DNA of 64,000 nucleotides, from assembly GCF_000702265.1 (NCBI RefSeq), contig NZ_KL370880.1, forward strand, positions 534,635 to 598,634, written 5' to 3'. The stretch is from Butyrivibrio sp. NC2002 (GTDB lineage Bacteria; Bacillota; Clostridia; Lachnospirales; Lachnospiraceae). Of the stretch, positions 48,034-57,270 are shown piece after piece (position 1 is the first letter of the stretch; every line of letters begins with the position of its first letter). The notes below the pieces were generated by a model. It saw only the letters and a program-made list of their open reading frames with translations. It had not been told where the DNA came from and ran no database searches. Both the position numbers and the translations under genes were made by a program.

Positions 48034-48972
48034 ATGAGTGGAAACAGGATTATATTTACTAATTTCATAGCGGTATTTGTCGTAGCACTTGTGCTTATAA
48101 ATGGGTGTGCGGGAAAAGACTCGGAGGATAATGACAGTATAATCGATGTCTATTATCTGAACTCCGAAGAAACCGGAATACTGTCCCAGAAGTATGAAGT
48201 GCAGTCAGATATGGATGATACAGAAGCGGTTGTAGATGAGCTTTTAGTACAGATGGAGACCATGCCGGAAAAACTCGAGTATGAGGCTCCTATTTATGGT
48301 GCGGTAAATCTTACATCATACGTACTGCAGGGAGGACTCCTTACTCTTAATTTCGATGCAAGATACAATGAGAATGACACCGTTACGGAGATTCTGGACA
48401 GAGCTGCTGTTGTAAGAACCCTGAGCCAGGTGCCGGGAGTTGACTATGTAACTTTCATGGTCGCAGGGACACCTCTTAAGGACAGTACCGGCAACATCAT
48501 AGGAAATATGTCAGCTGACAACTTTGTCTATAATGCCGGCAATGAAATAAATACCTATGAAAAGGTTGAGCTCGTTTTATATTTTGCATCAGAGGAAGGA
48601 AACAGTCTGATCCCGGTATACAGAAATGTGGTATACAACAGTAATATACTTATGCAGCGACTTGCTGTTGAGCAGGTTTTAAAGGGACCCAACACCGATG
48701 CGGCTCTTCCTACACTTAATCCGCAGACCAAGATCAATTCTGTTTCTGTACGAGACGGTGTATGTTATGTGGATTTTGATAACAGTTTCCTTGTCCAGCC
48801 TTACGCAGTGACAGCAGAAACTGCTATTTATTCATTGGTCAATACTCTTTGTGCGATAACTGATGTTAATAAAGTTCAGATATCTGTAGGCGGATCTACA
48901 GATGTGATCTTTATGGATACGTTGTCATTGAACACAGTTTTTGAAAGAAATCTTGATATAGTAGAAGAATAA
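48034..48972 (+). CDS. GerMN-domain lipoprotein
   Basis: 312-aa lipoprotein (LINGC, C25) with two GerMN domains (about 50-155 and 175-310; the second is VELVLYFASEEGNSLIPVYR then LAVEQVLKGP). GerMN is found in spore-germination GerM and in LpqB. TTG 48022 would add four residues; neither start has a clear SD, so it may be translated through coupling to the kinase. The order RR-HK-GerMN resembles mtrA-mtrB-lpqB of Actinobacteria. Confidence 0.88.
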   Translation: MSGNRIIFTNFIAVFVVALVLINGCAGKDSEDNDSIIDVYYLNSEETGILSQKYEVQSDMDDTEAVVDELLVQMETMPEKLEYEAPIYGAVNLTSYVLQGGLLTLNFDARYNENDTVTEILDRAAVVRTLSQVPGVDYVTFMVAGTPLKDSTGNIIGNMSADNFVYNAGNEINTYEKVELVLYFASEEGNSLIPVYRNVVYNSNILMQRLAVEQVLKGPNTDAALPTLNPQTKINSVSVRDGVCYVDFDNSFLVQPYAVTAETAIYSLVNTLCAITDVNKVQISVGGSTDVIFMDTLSLNTVFERNLDIVEE

Positions 48973-48975
48973 TTT

Positions 48976-51177
48976 ATGAAAAGACCGCTATGCATCTTTA
49001 TGATGCTCATAGCTTTGTCTGTCTGGCTTCTCATGGCAGTTATGCCTTATGAGGAGCATCTTACTGTGCCTGATCAGGCATCAGTTACCAAAATAGGATT
49101 TGTAGAAGGTAAAGAAAAGAAAAAAGATACTGATGTTGTATATCTGAAAGCCCCGGGGGAAGAGGGACTTTTGATGCTGCATTTGATGGAGGGACAGGAG
49201 GTTCCGGCTTACGGCAGAGTTATAAAAGTGCGCGGAAAGTGCATGGCTTTTCAGAACGCTACAAATCCCGGAGAGTTTGACAGTAAAAGCTACTACAGAA
49301 TATTAAAAATTTCATACAGAATAGTTGATGTAAGAATACTGGACGTGCGTGGAAGTGCGGACGTATATAAAGAGTCCCTGTACAAAATAAAGACAGGACT
49401 TGAGGAGAGCCTTGAAAAATGCATGGATGAAAAGGATGCAGGTGTAATGGAGGCTATTCTTCTTGGGGATAAGAACAACCTTGACGATGAAATAAAGGAC
49501 TCCTATAAGCGAAATGGGATCATTCACATTATCGCGGTATCAGGACTTCATATTTCGATCATCGGATTTGGTCTGTACAAGCTTCTTAGGAGGATGTCAC
49601 TACATACTTTTCTTTCTGCGCTTTTATCGATATTTATTATGTATTCATATGGAGTTATGTGCGGGATGAGCACCTCAGCTTACAGGGCAATCTTTATGTT
49701 TGTGGCAAAGGTTTTGGCTGATGTAATAGGGCGAACCTATGATATGCTATCTGCAATGGCATTATGTGCGATACTGATCCTTATAGAACAGCCACTATAT
49801 TTATCTCACAGCGGATTTCTCATGTCATTTGGGGCAATAATAGGTATAGGCTATGTTCACCCGGCCCTTCCCGAATGGCTAAGGGAAGGCAGACTTAAGA
49901 TTTTTTCTGCAGGGACGGCAATAACACTTGTAAATCTGCCGGTCTATACCTCCTTTTACTATACATTTCCTGTCATATCCGCAATCCTTAATATTCTTGT
50001 ACTTCCGCTTATGTCGCTGCTTATATTGTTTGGACTTGCGACAGCTTTTGCAGGGTGCTTAGTGATCGGCCTTGGAAAAGTTTTTGCGGTCATTGTACAT
50101 TTCATCCTTTCCTGGTTTATGTTATGCTGCCTTGCCGGAGAGCAAATCTACGGAAGCACGTGGTATGTCGGGCACTCAGAGAAAATACAGGTATTTATTT
50201 ACCTACTGTGTCTTTTTATATTTGTATTTTTTAATGAATACAGGATAAAGCCTGTGCACGAATGGCTAAAGACAAAGCCAAAGAAACTCAGAAAGGCAGC
50301 AGGCTATCTAAGATATGCCGCAATTGCTGCAGGGCTTGTGATCTTATGCATAAGAATAAAACAGCCCCTTACAATAACCTTTATAGATGTGGGACAGGGT
50401 GACGGAATCGTTCTTGAAACTCCGGATGCAAATTATCTTATAGATGGAGGAAGCACATCCAAAAAGAATCTGGGAAAATATCAGCTTATTCCGTTTTTGG
50501 CATACGAGGGCATAGGGAAACTGGATGCGGTAATTCTGACTCATGAGGATGAGGATCATTTAAGCGGCATAATAGAGCTTTTTGAAGATATGAGCAAAAA
50601 CAGGGGCAGTATACAGGTTAAGAATCTAATCTTGCCGGATATAGCAGATGAGTCAAAAGGAGAAAATTATAAAAAGCTTGAGGAGTATGCAAAAAATCTT
50701 AATATTGCTATATCGTACATAGGAAGAGGAGATAAGATAAATTCCGGATATTTATACATGAAGTGCCTTGGACCTGTATCCGGCATGCAAACAGATGAGC
50801 CTAATGCCTACTCGACCGTTATGTATGTAAAACTTAGAAGCTTTAAGGCTCTGTTTACAGGGGATGTGGAAAAAGAAGGACAAAGCAGCCTGAAAGGCTA
50901 TATTAAGAAAGACATGGAGGAATTCGAGAATATAACACTGCTTAAGGTTGCACATCATGGGAGCAGATATACGACAGATGAAGAATTCCTAAACATGATA
51001 AAACCGAAGATTGCTGTAATAAGCTGCGGAGTAAATAATAAGTACAATCATCCGCATAGGGAACTGCTTAAAAGGCTAGGTGATGCGGGCAGTAGTATAT
51101 ATACAACTGCAGAAAACGGTGCAATTACAGTGACGACAAATGGAAAAACAATGCAAATAAGCAATTTTTGTAAGTAA
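48976..51177 (+). CDS. comEC: ComEC/Rec2 DNA uptake channel
   Basis: 733-aa polytopic protein that imports ssDNA. N-terminal DUF4131-like part, Competence-domain helices (about 190-440, IIAVSGLHISIIGFGLYKLL), and a C-terminal metallo-beta-lactamase domain with LTHEDEDHLSGI and VAHHGSRYTTDEEF. Length and domains are complete, so uptake may be functional. Three base gap from the GerMN gene. Confidence 0.93.
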   Translation: MKRPLCIFMMLIALSVWLLMAVMPYEEHLTVPDQASVTKIGFVEGKEKKKDTDVVYLKAPGEEGLLMLHLMEGQEVPAYGRVIKVRGKCMAFQNATNPGEFDSKSYYRILKISYRIVDVRILDVRGSADVYKESLYKIKTGLEESLEKCMDEKDAGVMEAILLGDKNNLDDEIKDSYKRNGIIHIIAVSGLHISIIGFGLYKLLRRMSLHTFLSALLSIFIMYSYGVMCGMSTSAYRAIFMFVAKVLADVIGRTYDMLSAMALCAILILIEQPLYLSHSGFLMSFGAIIGIGYVHPALPEWLREGRLKIFSAGTAITLVNLPVYTSFYYTFPVISAILNILVLPLMSLLILFGLATAFAGCLVIGLGKVFAVIVHFILSWFMLCCLAGEQIYGSTWYVGHSEKIQVFIYLLCLFIFVFFNEYRIKPVHEWLKTKPKKLRKAAGYLRYAAIAAGLVILCIRIKQPLTITFIDVGQGDGIVLETPDANYLIDGGSTSKKNLGKYQLIPFLAYEGIGKLDAVILTHEDEDHLSGIIELFEDMSKNRGSIQVKNLILPDIADESKGENYKKLEEYAKNLNIAISYIGRGDKINSGYLYMKCLGPVSGMQTDEPNAYSTVMYVKLRSFKALFTGDVEKEGQSSLKGYIKKDMEEFENITLLKVAHHGSRYTTDEEFLNMIKPKIAVISCGVNNKYNHPHRELLKRLGDAGSSIYTTAENGAITVTTNGKTMQISNFCK

Positions 51178-51188
51178 AAGGGCAAAAA

Positions 51189-51221
51189 ATGTACAATTAC
51201 GACGAAAACGCAAATGTCAAG
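51189..51221 (+). promoter_or_regulatory. 33-bp upstream element, copy A
   Basis: ATGTACAATTA then, after five bases, AAAACG, five bases, GTCAAG (about 26 of 33 bases identical to 59046-59078). A binding site is the simplest reading. Confidence 0.45.
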
Positions 51222-51324
51222 TACGAGTTTTGAATAAAACTGTTCATGTTTGGTAAACACGTTTTAGTAAATGCTGTGTATAATAAAATCAGATAGTTTA
51301 TATGGAAAGGATTTTGCTGGATAT

Positions 51325-51663
51325 ATGAGACGTTTAGTTGCAGTGATATTGCTTCTTGGCGCACTCCTTACATATGATATCGGGAATGTGTTACCTGTAT
51401 ATGCGTCGACGACTTATGAGGGAATTACCGTCAGCGAAGATGAAAACACTTCAGAAGAAAATGCTGAATCATCTTCAGATGAAGATACATCAGATGACGG
51501 AGAAGTATTAGGTGTTCAAAGAAAAGAATCAGACAGGTTTATTCTTGGACTTGAATTTGCGATATCTCTTACATTTGTCGTTGGCCTTTTAGCAGCTGGC
51601 CGAGGGGTAATGACAGTAGAAAAAGATGATAAAGACAGTAATAATACTGATGGCGGCGCGTGA
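51325..51663 (+). CDS. Small secreted or membrane-anchored acidic protein
   Basis: 112 aa from ATG 51325; the longer frame starts ahead of the TATAAT at 51279-51284, so I place the start here. Signal-like segment RRLVAVILLLGALLTYDIG up to VYAS, then a Ser/Glu/Asp stretch (EDENTSEENAESSSDEDTSD), then a helix LEFAISLTFVVGLLAAGRG and an acidic tail. No family recognised. Upstream it shares the 33-bp element with the ncRNA. Confidence 0.6.
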   Translation: MRRLVAVILLLGALLTYDIGNVLPVYASTTYEGITVSEDENTSEENAESSSDEDTSDDGEVLGVQRKESDRFILGLEFAISLTFVVGLLAAGRGVMTVEKDDKDSNNTDGGA

Positions 51664-51738
51664 ATTGATGGATTTAAGGCGTGATAGTATTTGTCGGCAA
51701 AATTTTTTTAGGGTATGAAAATTTAATATAAGTATCAA

Positions 51739-51774
51739 AAAACGCGGATTGGGGAATCCGCGTTTTGCTTTTTT
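51739..51774. terminator. Bidirectional terminator
   Basis: Perfect 12-bp stem AAAACGCGGATT / AATCCGCGTTTT around GGGG, then GCTTTTTT. It serves the small secreted protein and the reverse-strand ACT gene. Confidence 0.92.
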
Positions 51775-51794
51775 ATGATATAAAAAAGCATTAT

Positions 51795-52202
51795 TTATGA
51801 GATGGAATTATAGCCTTTGTTTACCAGAATATTTTCTACGGCATGAACATCATCAGTATGCATTACCATAATAGGAAGGCCGGAATCTCTGTTGAATGAA
51901 AGATATGTATAATTTACATTTATGTTGCTATCGTAAAGTGCCTTGAGAATCTTATCGAAAGCTCCTACTTCATCCGGACATTCTATTGCCAGAACAGAAG
52001 TGGTTTTGCAGATAAAACCTGCTGCTTTTAAAACTTCAAGACTCTTCTCGGGATCAGATACCACCATTCTTATAATGCCGTATTCAGCAGTATCATTGGT
52101 TACTGAACCGAGAATATTTATGTTATTGTCTTTTAAAATACCGGTGATTTTCTGAAAACAACCCTTTTTGTTTTCAGCATAGATAGATACCTGTTTAAGC
52201 AT
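51795..52202 (-). CDS. ACT-domain protein
   Basis: 135-aa protein made of two ACT domains (VSIYAENKKGCFQKITGIL and VLAIECPDEVGAFDKILKAL), small-molecule binding folds often sensing amino acids. GGAGGAG ahead selects ATG 52202; the longer frame to 52235 is unlikely. Tandem ACT proteins of this size are common in Clostridia, target unknown. Confidence 0.88.
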   Translation of the reverse strand: MLKQVSIYAENKKGCFQKITGILKDNNINILGSVTNDTAEYGIIRMVVSDPEKSLEVLKAAGFICKTTSVLAIECPDEVGAFDKILKALYDSNINVNYTYLSFNRDSGLPIMVMHTDDVHAVENILVNKGYNSIS

Positions 52203-52303
52203 TGTTTCTCCTCCAATCAGATGCCATAGGTACATAACAATATGCAGATGCCCTATGACTCAACTATTTTCATATTCTCCTTTATACTTTCCCGCTTTTC
52301 CTA

Positions 52304-52312
52304 TGCTATAAT
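52304..52312 (+). promoter_or_regulatory. holA extended -10
   Basis: TGC-TATAAT (52304-52312), start about 52319. The -35 is weak. Confidence 0.55.
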
Positions 52313-52353
52313 ATACAACATGTGATTCGATTATATCAAGGGGACAGTCGATT

Positions 52354-53376
52354 ATGGCAGCTAAGAAAACATCAGATTATCCTGCTAAGCAAAGACAGAT
52401 AAATGAAGACATTGCTACCGGCAATTTTAAACCATGTTATCTGATTTTCGGAGAAGAAGCTTACTTACGGATTCAGAACAGAGATAAATTAAGAAAAGCG
52501 CTTCTTGGAAGTGGTGATGCCATGAATATGCAGCACTATGAGGGCGATTCAATAAACCCGGGTGAGGTTATAGATATGGCGGAGACACTTCCTTTTTTTG
52601 CTGAGAGAAGAGTCATTGTTATTGAAAACAGCGGCTTTTTCAAAAAAGGATGTCCTGAGCTTGCAGATTATCTTAAGAACCAGTCCGAGACAACAGTGTT
52701 CGTTTTTGTGGAATCAAATGTTGATAAGAGAAATGCCCTATACAAGGCCGTTTCCAAGCAGGGACTTGCTATAAGCTGCGACACCCCGGATGAGCAAATG
52801 CTCTCAAAATGGGTTGCTTCCAAGATAAAAGCTGAGAATAAGAGAATATCACCAAGAGCGATAGCATACTTCATAACCAGAGTCGGAACCGATATGTCCA
52901 ATATGAGCAATGAAATGGATAAACTGGTAAGTTACTGTCTTGGAAGAGATGAGATAACGGAAAATGATATAGATGCAGTATGCGCAAACTGGCTTACCAG
53001 CAGAATATTCGAGATGACAGATGCGATAACGCAGAGGAATCAGCAGAAAGCGATAGAGATTTATTATGACCTTCTGGCGCTCAAGACTGCTCCTGAGATG
53101 ATACTTGCACTTATCGCAAGACAGTTCAATCTCATGCTTCAGACCAAGGAAATGGTTGAAAAAAGGATTGATTCTTCATCTATCGCAAAGACACTGGGAT
53201 TATTGCCTTTTGTCGGATCAAAGTATGTTGAGCTTGTCAGAAATTACAGCTTTGATGATATCAAACAGTCACTTGATCTGTGCCTTGAGAGTGACTATCT
53301 TGTAAAAAGCGGAAAACTTGACCATGTTATCAGCGTTGAGATGATCATTATAAAGGCTTCATCTCGGAAAAAATAG
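52354..53376 (+). CDS. holA: DNA polymerase III subunit delta
   Basis: 340-aa clamp-loader subunit. CYLIFGEEAYLRIQNRDKLR opens the AAA+-like domain, and the C-terminal part carries the collar (KAIEIYYDLLALKTAPEMILALIARQFNLML). This subunit opens the beta clamp. Standard length and position. Confidence 0.93.
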   Translation: MAAKKTSDYPAKQRQINEDIATGNFKPCYLIFGEEAYLRIQNRDKLRKALLGSGDAMNMQHYEGDSINPGEVIDMAETLPFFAERRVIVIENSGFFKKGCPELADYLKNQSETTVFVFVESNVDKRNALYKAVSKQGLAISCDTPDEQMLSKWVASKIKAENKRISPRAIAYFITRVGTDMSNMSNEMDKLVSYCLGRDEITENDIDAVCANWLTSRIFEMTDAITQRNQQKAIEIYYDLLALKTAPEMILALIARQFNLMLQTKEMVEKRIDSSSIAKTLGLLPFVGSKYVELVRNYSFDDIKQSLDLCLESDYLVKSGKLDHVISVEMIIIKASSRKK

Positions 53377-53384
53377 TCAATTTA

Positions 53385-53393
53385 TGATATAAT
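53385..53393 (+). promoter_or_regulatory. DUF1653 gene extended -10
   Basis: TGA-TATAAT overlapping the end of the holA region. A hairpin (TTCTGTTTTTT / AAAAACGGAA) lies further on in the 126-bp gap without a T tail. Confidence 0.5.
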
Positions 53394-53502
53394 GGTTTTC
53401 GTTGTATAGATTTCTGTTTTTTCTTCAGAAAAACGGAAGAAGTCATGTGTTTTTAACTGGAAATACAATATTTTATCTTAGAAGTATTTAAAGGAGAATT
53501 TG

Positions 53503-54147
53503 ATGTTAAAAAGACCGGCACCACAAGAATTATACAGACATTTTAAAGGCGGTAAATATCAAATCATAACAGTTGCAAAAGATGCAGATACAGGTGAAGA
53601 TATAGTTGTATATCAGGCACTGTATGGGGATTTTACCGTTTATTGCAGATCACTTAAGGAGTTTATGTCTGAAGTTGATCATGTAAAATATCCTAATGCA
53701 GATCAAAAGATGAGATTTGAGAGGTTTGAAGTATCAAAGGCTGATGACGCTGCTTTGGCAAAGGAAGATGCTCCTGCAAAAGATCAGGTCCTATCAAAAT
53801 CTGCTTTGGAATTTGACAGGAAGTTTTCTTTTGAAAATGAGGGAGCTGCAAAAGAGGAGACCGCTTCAGAAGGAAATGCCAATTATATGCAAAGAACTAT
53901 AGAAGAGGAAGCAGAAGAGTTTGGCATGAACCCGCTTGTAGTGAAGTTCCTTGATGCAGATTCAAGCTCGGAGAGACTTGAAATATTAAACCAGCTAAGG
54001 CCGATTATTACCAACGAAATGATCGATGTTATGGCGATGGCCATCGATACGGAAGTTCCGGGAGATGATCCTGACTTGCGATGTGTTGAACTTAAGGAAT
54101 GCCTTATAACCAAGCAAAGGTTTGAAGTAACAAGATTAAGAAAATGA
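53503..54147 (+). CDS. DUF1653 protein with long C-terminal extension
   Basis: 214-aa protein. The first ~65 residues are DUF1653 (YRHFKGGKYQIITVAKDADTG, VYQALYGDFTVYCRSLKEF), a small beta-barrel family. The rest is acidic and helical (RTIEEEAEEFGMNPLVVKFLDADSSSERLEIL) with no recognised family. AAGGAG at 53491-53496 selects ATG 53503. Function is unknown. Confidence 0.85.
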   Translation: MLKRPAPQELYRHFKGGKYQIITVAKDADTGEDIVVYQALYGDFTVYCRSLKEFMSEVDHVKYPNADQKMRFERFEVSKADDAALAKEDAPAKDQVLSKSALEFDRKFSFENEGAAKEETASEGNANYMQRTIEEEAEEFGMNPLVVKFLDADSSSERLEILNQLRPIITNEMIDVMAMAIDTEVPGDDPDLRCVELKECLITKQRFEVTRLRK

Positions 54148-54166
54148 TTGGAGAAAATGAAAAAAG

Positions 54167-55192
54167 ATGAAATTACTTTCGATAGCTATACCCTGCTACA
54201 ATTCACAGGATTATATGAGTAAATGCATAGAATCGCTTCTTGTTGGCGGCGAAGATGTTGAAATTCTGGTTGTAGATGATGGTTCAACAGATAATACAGC
54301 TAAAATTGCAGATGAATATGCAGCAAAATATCCTACGATAGTTAAAGCTATTCACAAGGTTAACGGTGGACATGGCTCAGCTGTCAATACAGGACTTGAA
54401 AATGCTACAGGTCTTTACTTTAAGGTTGTTGACAGTGACGACTGGGTAAAGGAGATTGCATATAGAAAGATCCTTACAACACTTTCTGATTTTGTTGCAG
54501 ATGGTCAGAAGCTTGACCTTCTTATCAGCAACTTCGTATATAACAAAGAGGGCGAGCACAGACATAAGGTAATGAGATATAACAAAATGTTCCCTATCGA
54601 GGAAGTGTTTACCTGGGATGATGTAAAGAGGATCAGAATCGGACATTATCTTCTTATGCATTCAGTCATCTTCCGCACAAAGCTTCTTAAGGACTGCGGA
54701 TTAAAGCTTCCGGAGCATACCTTTTATGTAGATAATATCTATGTATTTAACCCGCTTCCGTTTGTTAAGACAATGTACTACCTGGATGTTAATTTTTACT
54801 ACTATTACATCGGAAGAGCAGACCAGTCAGTTAATCAGAACATAATGATCTCACGACTTGATCAGCAGGTTAAGGTTAATAAGCTCATGGTGGATTACTA
54901 CGTTGAGAATATCGGCATGATCAAATCAAATTACAAACGTTACCACTATATGTTTAACTATCTTGAGATCATTACTGCTATTTCCACGATTCTCATGATA
55001 GCATCAGGAACAAAAGAAAATCTCGAGAAGAGAAAAGAGCTCATGAATTATATAAAGAGCAAGAGCTTACTTCTCTATATGAAGCTCAGATACAGAATTG
55101 AAGGCGTATTCATTTATCTTCCCGGAAAGGGCGGAAGAAAGATTACCCTGACAGGCTACAAGATAGCTCAGAGATTATATAACTTTAACTAA
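54167..55192 (+). CDS. Glycosyltransferase family 2
   Basis: 341-aa GT-A enzyme with SIAIPCYNSQDYMSKCIESLL, DDGSTDNTAKIADEY (DXD region) and VDSDDWV. Likely transfers a sugar in envelope or polysaccharide assembly; the acceptor is unknown. 19-bp gap after the DUF1653 gene. Confidence 0.9.
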   Translation: MKLLSIAIPCYNSQDYMSKCIESLLVGGEDVEILVVDDGSTDNTAKIADEYAAKYPTIVKAIHKVNGGHGSAVNTGLENATGLYFKVVDSDDWVKEIAYRKILTTLSDFVADGQKLDLLISNFVYNKEGEHRHKVMRYNKMFPIEEVFTWDDVKRIRIGHYLLMHSVIFRTKLLKDCGLKLPEHTFYVDNIYVFNPLPFVKTMYYLDVNFYYYYIGRADQSVNQNIMISRLDQQVKVNKLMVDYYVENIGMIKSNYKRYHYMFNYLEIITAISTILMIASGTKENLEKRKELMNYIKSKSLLLYMKLRYRIEGVFIYLPGKGGRKITLTGYKIAQRLYNFN

Positions 55193-55194
55193 TA

Positions 55195-55234
55195 AAAATC
55201 CCCATTACCGTTTGGCAATGGGGATTTTAATATT
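55195..55234. terminator. Bidirectional terminator
   Basis: AAAATCCCCATT / AATGGGGATTTT around ACCGTTTGGC. It also ends the PAP2 gene. Confidence 0.88.
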
Positions 55235-55239
55235 CAAGA

Positions 55240-55947
55240 TCAAAGACGTACATTTACGCGTTCTACATGTCTGTTATAAGCATGTACAATGATTTCGCTC
55301 TTGTATACGATCAGATTGATGATGATTGCAAATAGTATTCCGCCGAGAACATCGATAACAGAGTGCTGTTTGATGAACATTGTTGACAGAATGATTAAAA
55401 CACAAAATACGAATGAAAACAGTTTTACTTTTTTGCTGTACCTGTTTGAATTAGATACTGCAATATGTGTTCCAATCGAGTTGTATACATGAATGCTTGG
55501 CCAAAGGTTTGTAGGTGTATCAGTCTGATACAGATGAGCAACCATGTGTGCAAATATGTTATCTCTTGGCATAACGGCAGGTCTAAGATACTGAATATTA
55601 GGCCATACACTTGAGATTATCAAAAAGAGTGTCATTCCTGTAAAGAAGAATGCCTCCATCTTAAAGAAATCTTCCAGGTCATACATCAAAAGAAACATAA
55701 AGAAGAATACCGCGCAATACAAAAACCATCCAAGATAAGGAATAATAAATATCTCAAGGAACGGAATGCTGTCATCAAGCGCTGTGTGTATCTCTGTATA
55801 ATGCAATGACTTAGTGTTTTCCAAGTGGAAAAACCATGATAAATAAATTATGCCATATACTAAAACCGGAATAAGAAGCCTGAGAGTATCAAGCATTCTG
55901 TCTCTGGTCCAAGGTTTGTCAAAATATTTTGCCAATGTTTTTTTCAT
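55240..55947 (-). CDS. PAP2-family membrane phosphatase
   Basis: 235-aa polytopic phosphatase. The PAP2 active site is in LWPSIHVYNSIGTH and the second motif STMFIKQHSVIDVLGG, with both histidines. About six membrane helices. The PAP2 family dephosphorylates lipids such as undecaprenyl pyrophosphate or phosphatidate. Confidence 0.85.
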   Translation of the reverse strand: MKKTLAKYFDKPWTRDRMLDTLRLLIPVLVYGIIYLSWFFHLENTKSLHYTEIHTALDDSIPFLEIFIIPYLGWFLYCAVFFFMFLLMYDLEDFFKMEAFFFTGMTLFLIISSVWPNIQYLRPAVMPRDNIFAHMVAHLYQTDTPTNLWPSIHVYNSIGTHIAVSNSNRYSKKVKLFSFVFCVLIILSTMFIKQHSVIDVLGGILFAIIINLIVYKSEIIVHAYNRHVERVNVRL

Positions 55948-56079
55948 ACAAAATAATACCTTATATCGTTAAAAACCAAATTTCATGCTAACATAATTTA
56001 CTATATATCAGGCTATATATTTTTTCAAAATCAAAAGTGCATAAAAATAATAAAAAAACAATAAAAAATTAGGCATTTA

Positions 56080-57051
56080 TCATGATAAAAGTGCTATTTT
56101 CTGTTTTAAACAGGTAAGCGTTATATCGTTTGACTTAAGAAGCACTTCACCATCGGTATGAACCCAGAGAGGCATCTCTGTTTTGATGCGTATTTCTTTT
56201 GCCCTTATGTGGTGAATTCCTTTTTTGCCGTAATGCTTTCCTAAAAATGCAAGCGGAAGAGTGGTGAAAATCTGGAATAAGCTCATATCACCACCGGTGA
56301 TCAGATCAAACATACCGTCATCAAGTACTGCATCCGGAGCAAAATTAAAGCCACCACCCTCATAGTGATGGATCATGGCTGCTGCAAATATAAGATGATC
56401 ATAGTGAATCCTTTGCCCGTTGTCTGTTTCGATATCGCAGCCCGTCTTTATTGAATTTATGATCTGTCTTACTGCTATCGAACCGTAAGTCAGTTTACCC
56501 AGACCGATCTTGTTGAGGAAGTTTTTGGTACCTGAAGAGAGGGCTTCCTCGCAAACAGCAGCATCGAAGCCTATTCCGCAGCTGACATCAAATTTTCTGT
56601 CAGAGGATATGCGCTCGTCATGGAGCCTTGAAAAGGTTTTGGTCATATTATTGTAATGCACATTTCCTATATCAAGCCTTCGTACAACTTCGCCTTTAAG
56701 AATGGTATCTATGAGATCTTCGGTCTTTTTCTGAAATCCAAGGTCTCTTACAAAATCATTACCTGATCCAAGCGGAATAACTCCAAGCCTTACATTTTCA
56801 AAATCTTCTATTCCCGATATGACTTCGTTTAATGTGCCATCGCCGCCCATAACTATAATGTTGAAGGGCTTCTTGTCATCAGGTACGTCTTTTGAAGTAA
56901 GCCTGTTTACAGTATGCATGGCATGCCCCGGACCCTTGGTGAAAATAACCTGATAACGGATGCCTTTTTCTTTGCATTTACTTTCAAATAATTTGTAGAT
57001 TTCTTTGCTGTGACCTGATTTGGATGCCGGATTAACAATACAATAAAACAT
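56080..57051 (-). CDS. Diacylglycerol kinase / YegS-like lipid kinase
   Basis: 323-aa lipid kinase from ATG 57051 (GTG 57063 is an alternative). Catalytic GGDGTLNEV and the PLGSGNDFVRDLGF segment are the family signatures. Probably recycles diacylglycerol; it is about 130 bp from the PAP2 gene on the same strand, a plausible phospholipid pair. Confidence 0.88.
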   Translation of the reverse strand: MFYCIVNPASKSGHSKEIYKLFESKCKEKGIRYQVIFTKGPGHAMHTVNRLTSKDVPDDKKPFNIIVMGGDGTLNEVISGIEDFENVRLGVIPLGSGNDFVRDLGFQKKTEDLIDTILKGEVVRRLDIGNVHYNNMTKTFSRLHDERISSDRKFDVSCGIGFDAAVCEEALSSGTKNFLNKIGLGKLTYGSIAVRQIINSIKTGCDIETDNGQRIHYDHLIFAAAMIHHYEGGGFNFAPDAVLDDGMFDLITGGDMSLFQIFTTLPLAFLGKHYGKKGIHHIRAKEIRIKTEMPLWVHTDGEVLLKSNDITLTCLKQKIALLS

Positions 57052-57135
57052 AATATACCCCACAAAACTTATGAATCCTGCTTCTTTTAAGAAGCAAAAT
57101 CCTACCTGATACAGTATAGCATTTTGAAATATGTT

Positions 57136-57164
57136 TTGACGAGGATTTTAATATATGCTATTAT
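57136..57164 (+). promoter_or_regulatory. glyA promoter
   Basis: TTGACG (57136-57141), 17 bases, TATTAT (57159-57164) with a TGC extension. Predicted start about 57171, giving a 100-nt leader that includes an AAACCAGT...ACTGGTTT hairpin (about 57205-57235). Confidence 0.75.
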
Positions 57165-57270
57165 CTATCACGACACTTTAACACATTAAAACGTCAAATT
57201 ATTAAAACCAGTATTTTGCCAAAGAAAACTGGTTTGAAAAAAGGCGAAGGTTAGGCGGAGGAGAGCAGTA

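Noticed and set aside
51271..51324. Longer start for the small secreted protein
   Set aside because: It would begin upstream of the predicted transcription start.
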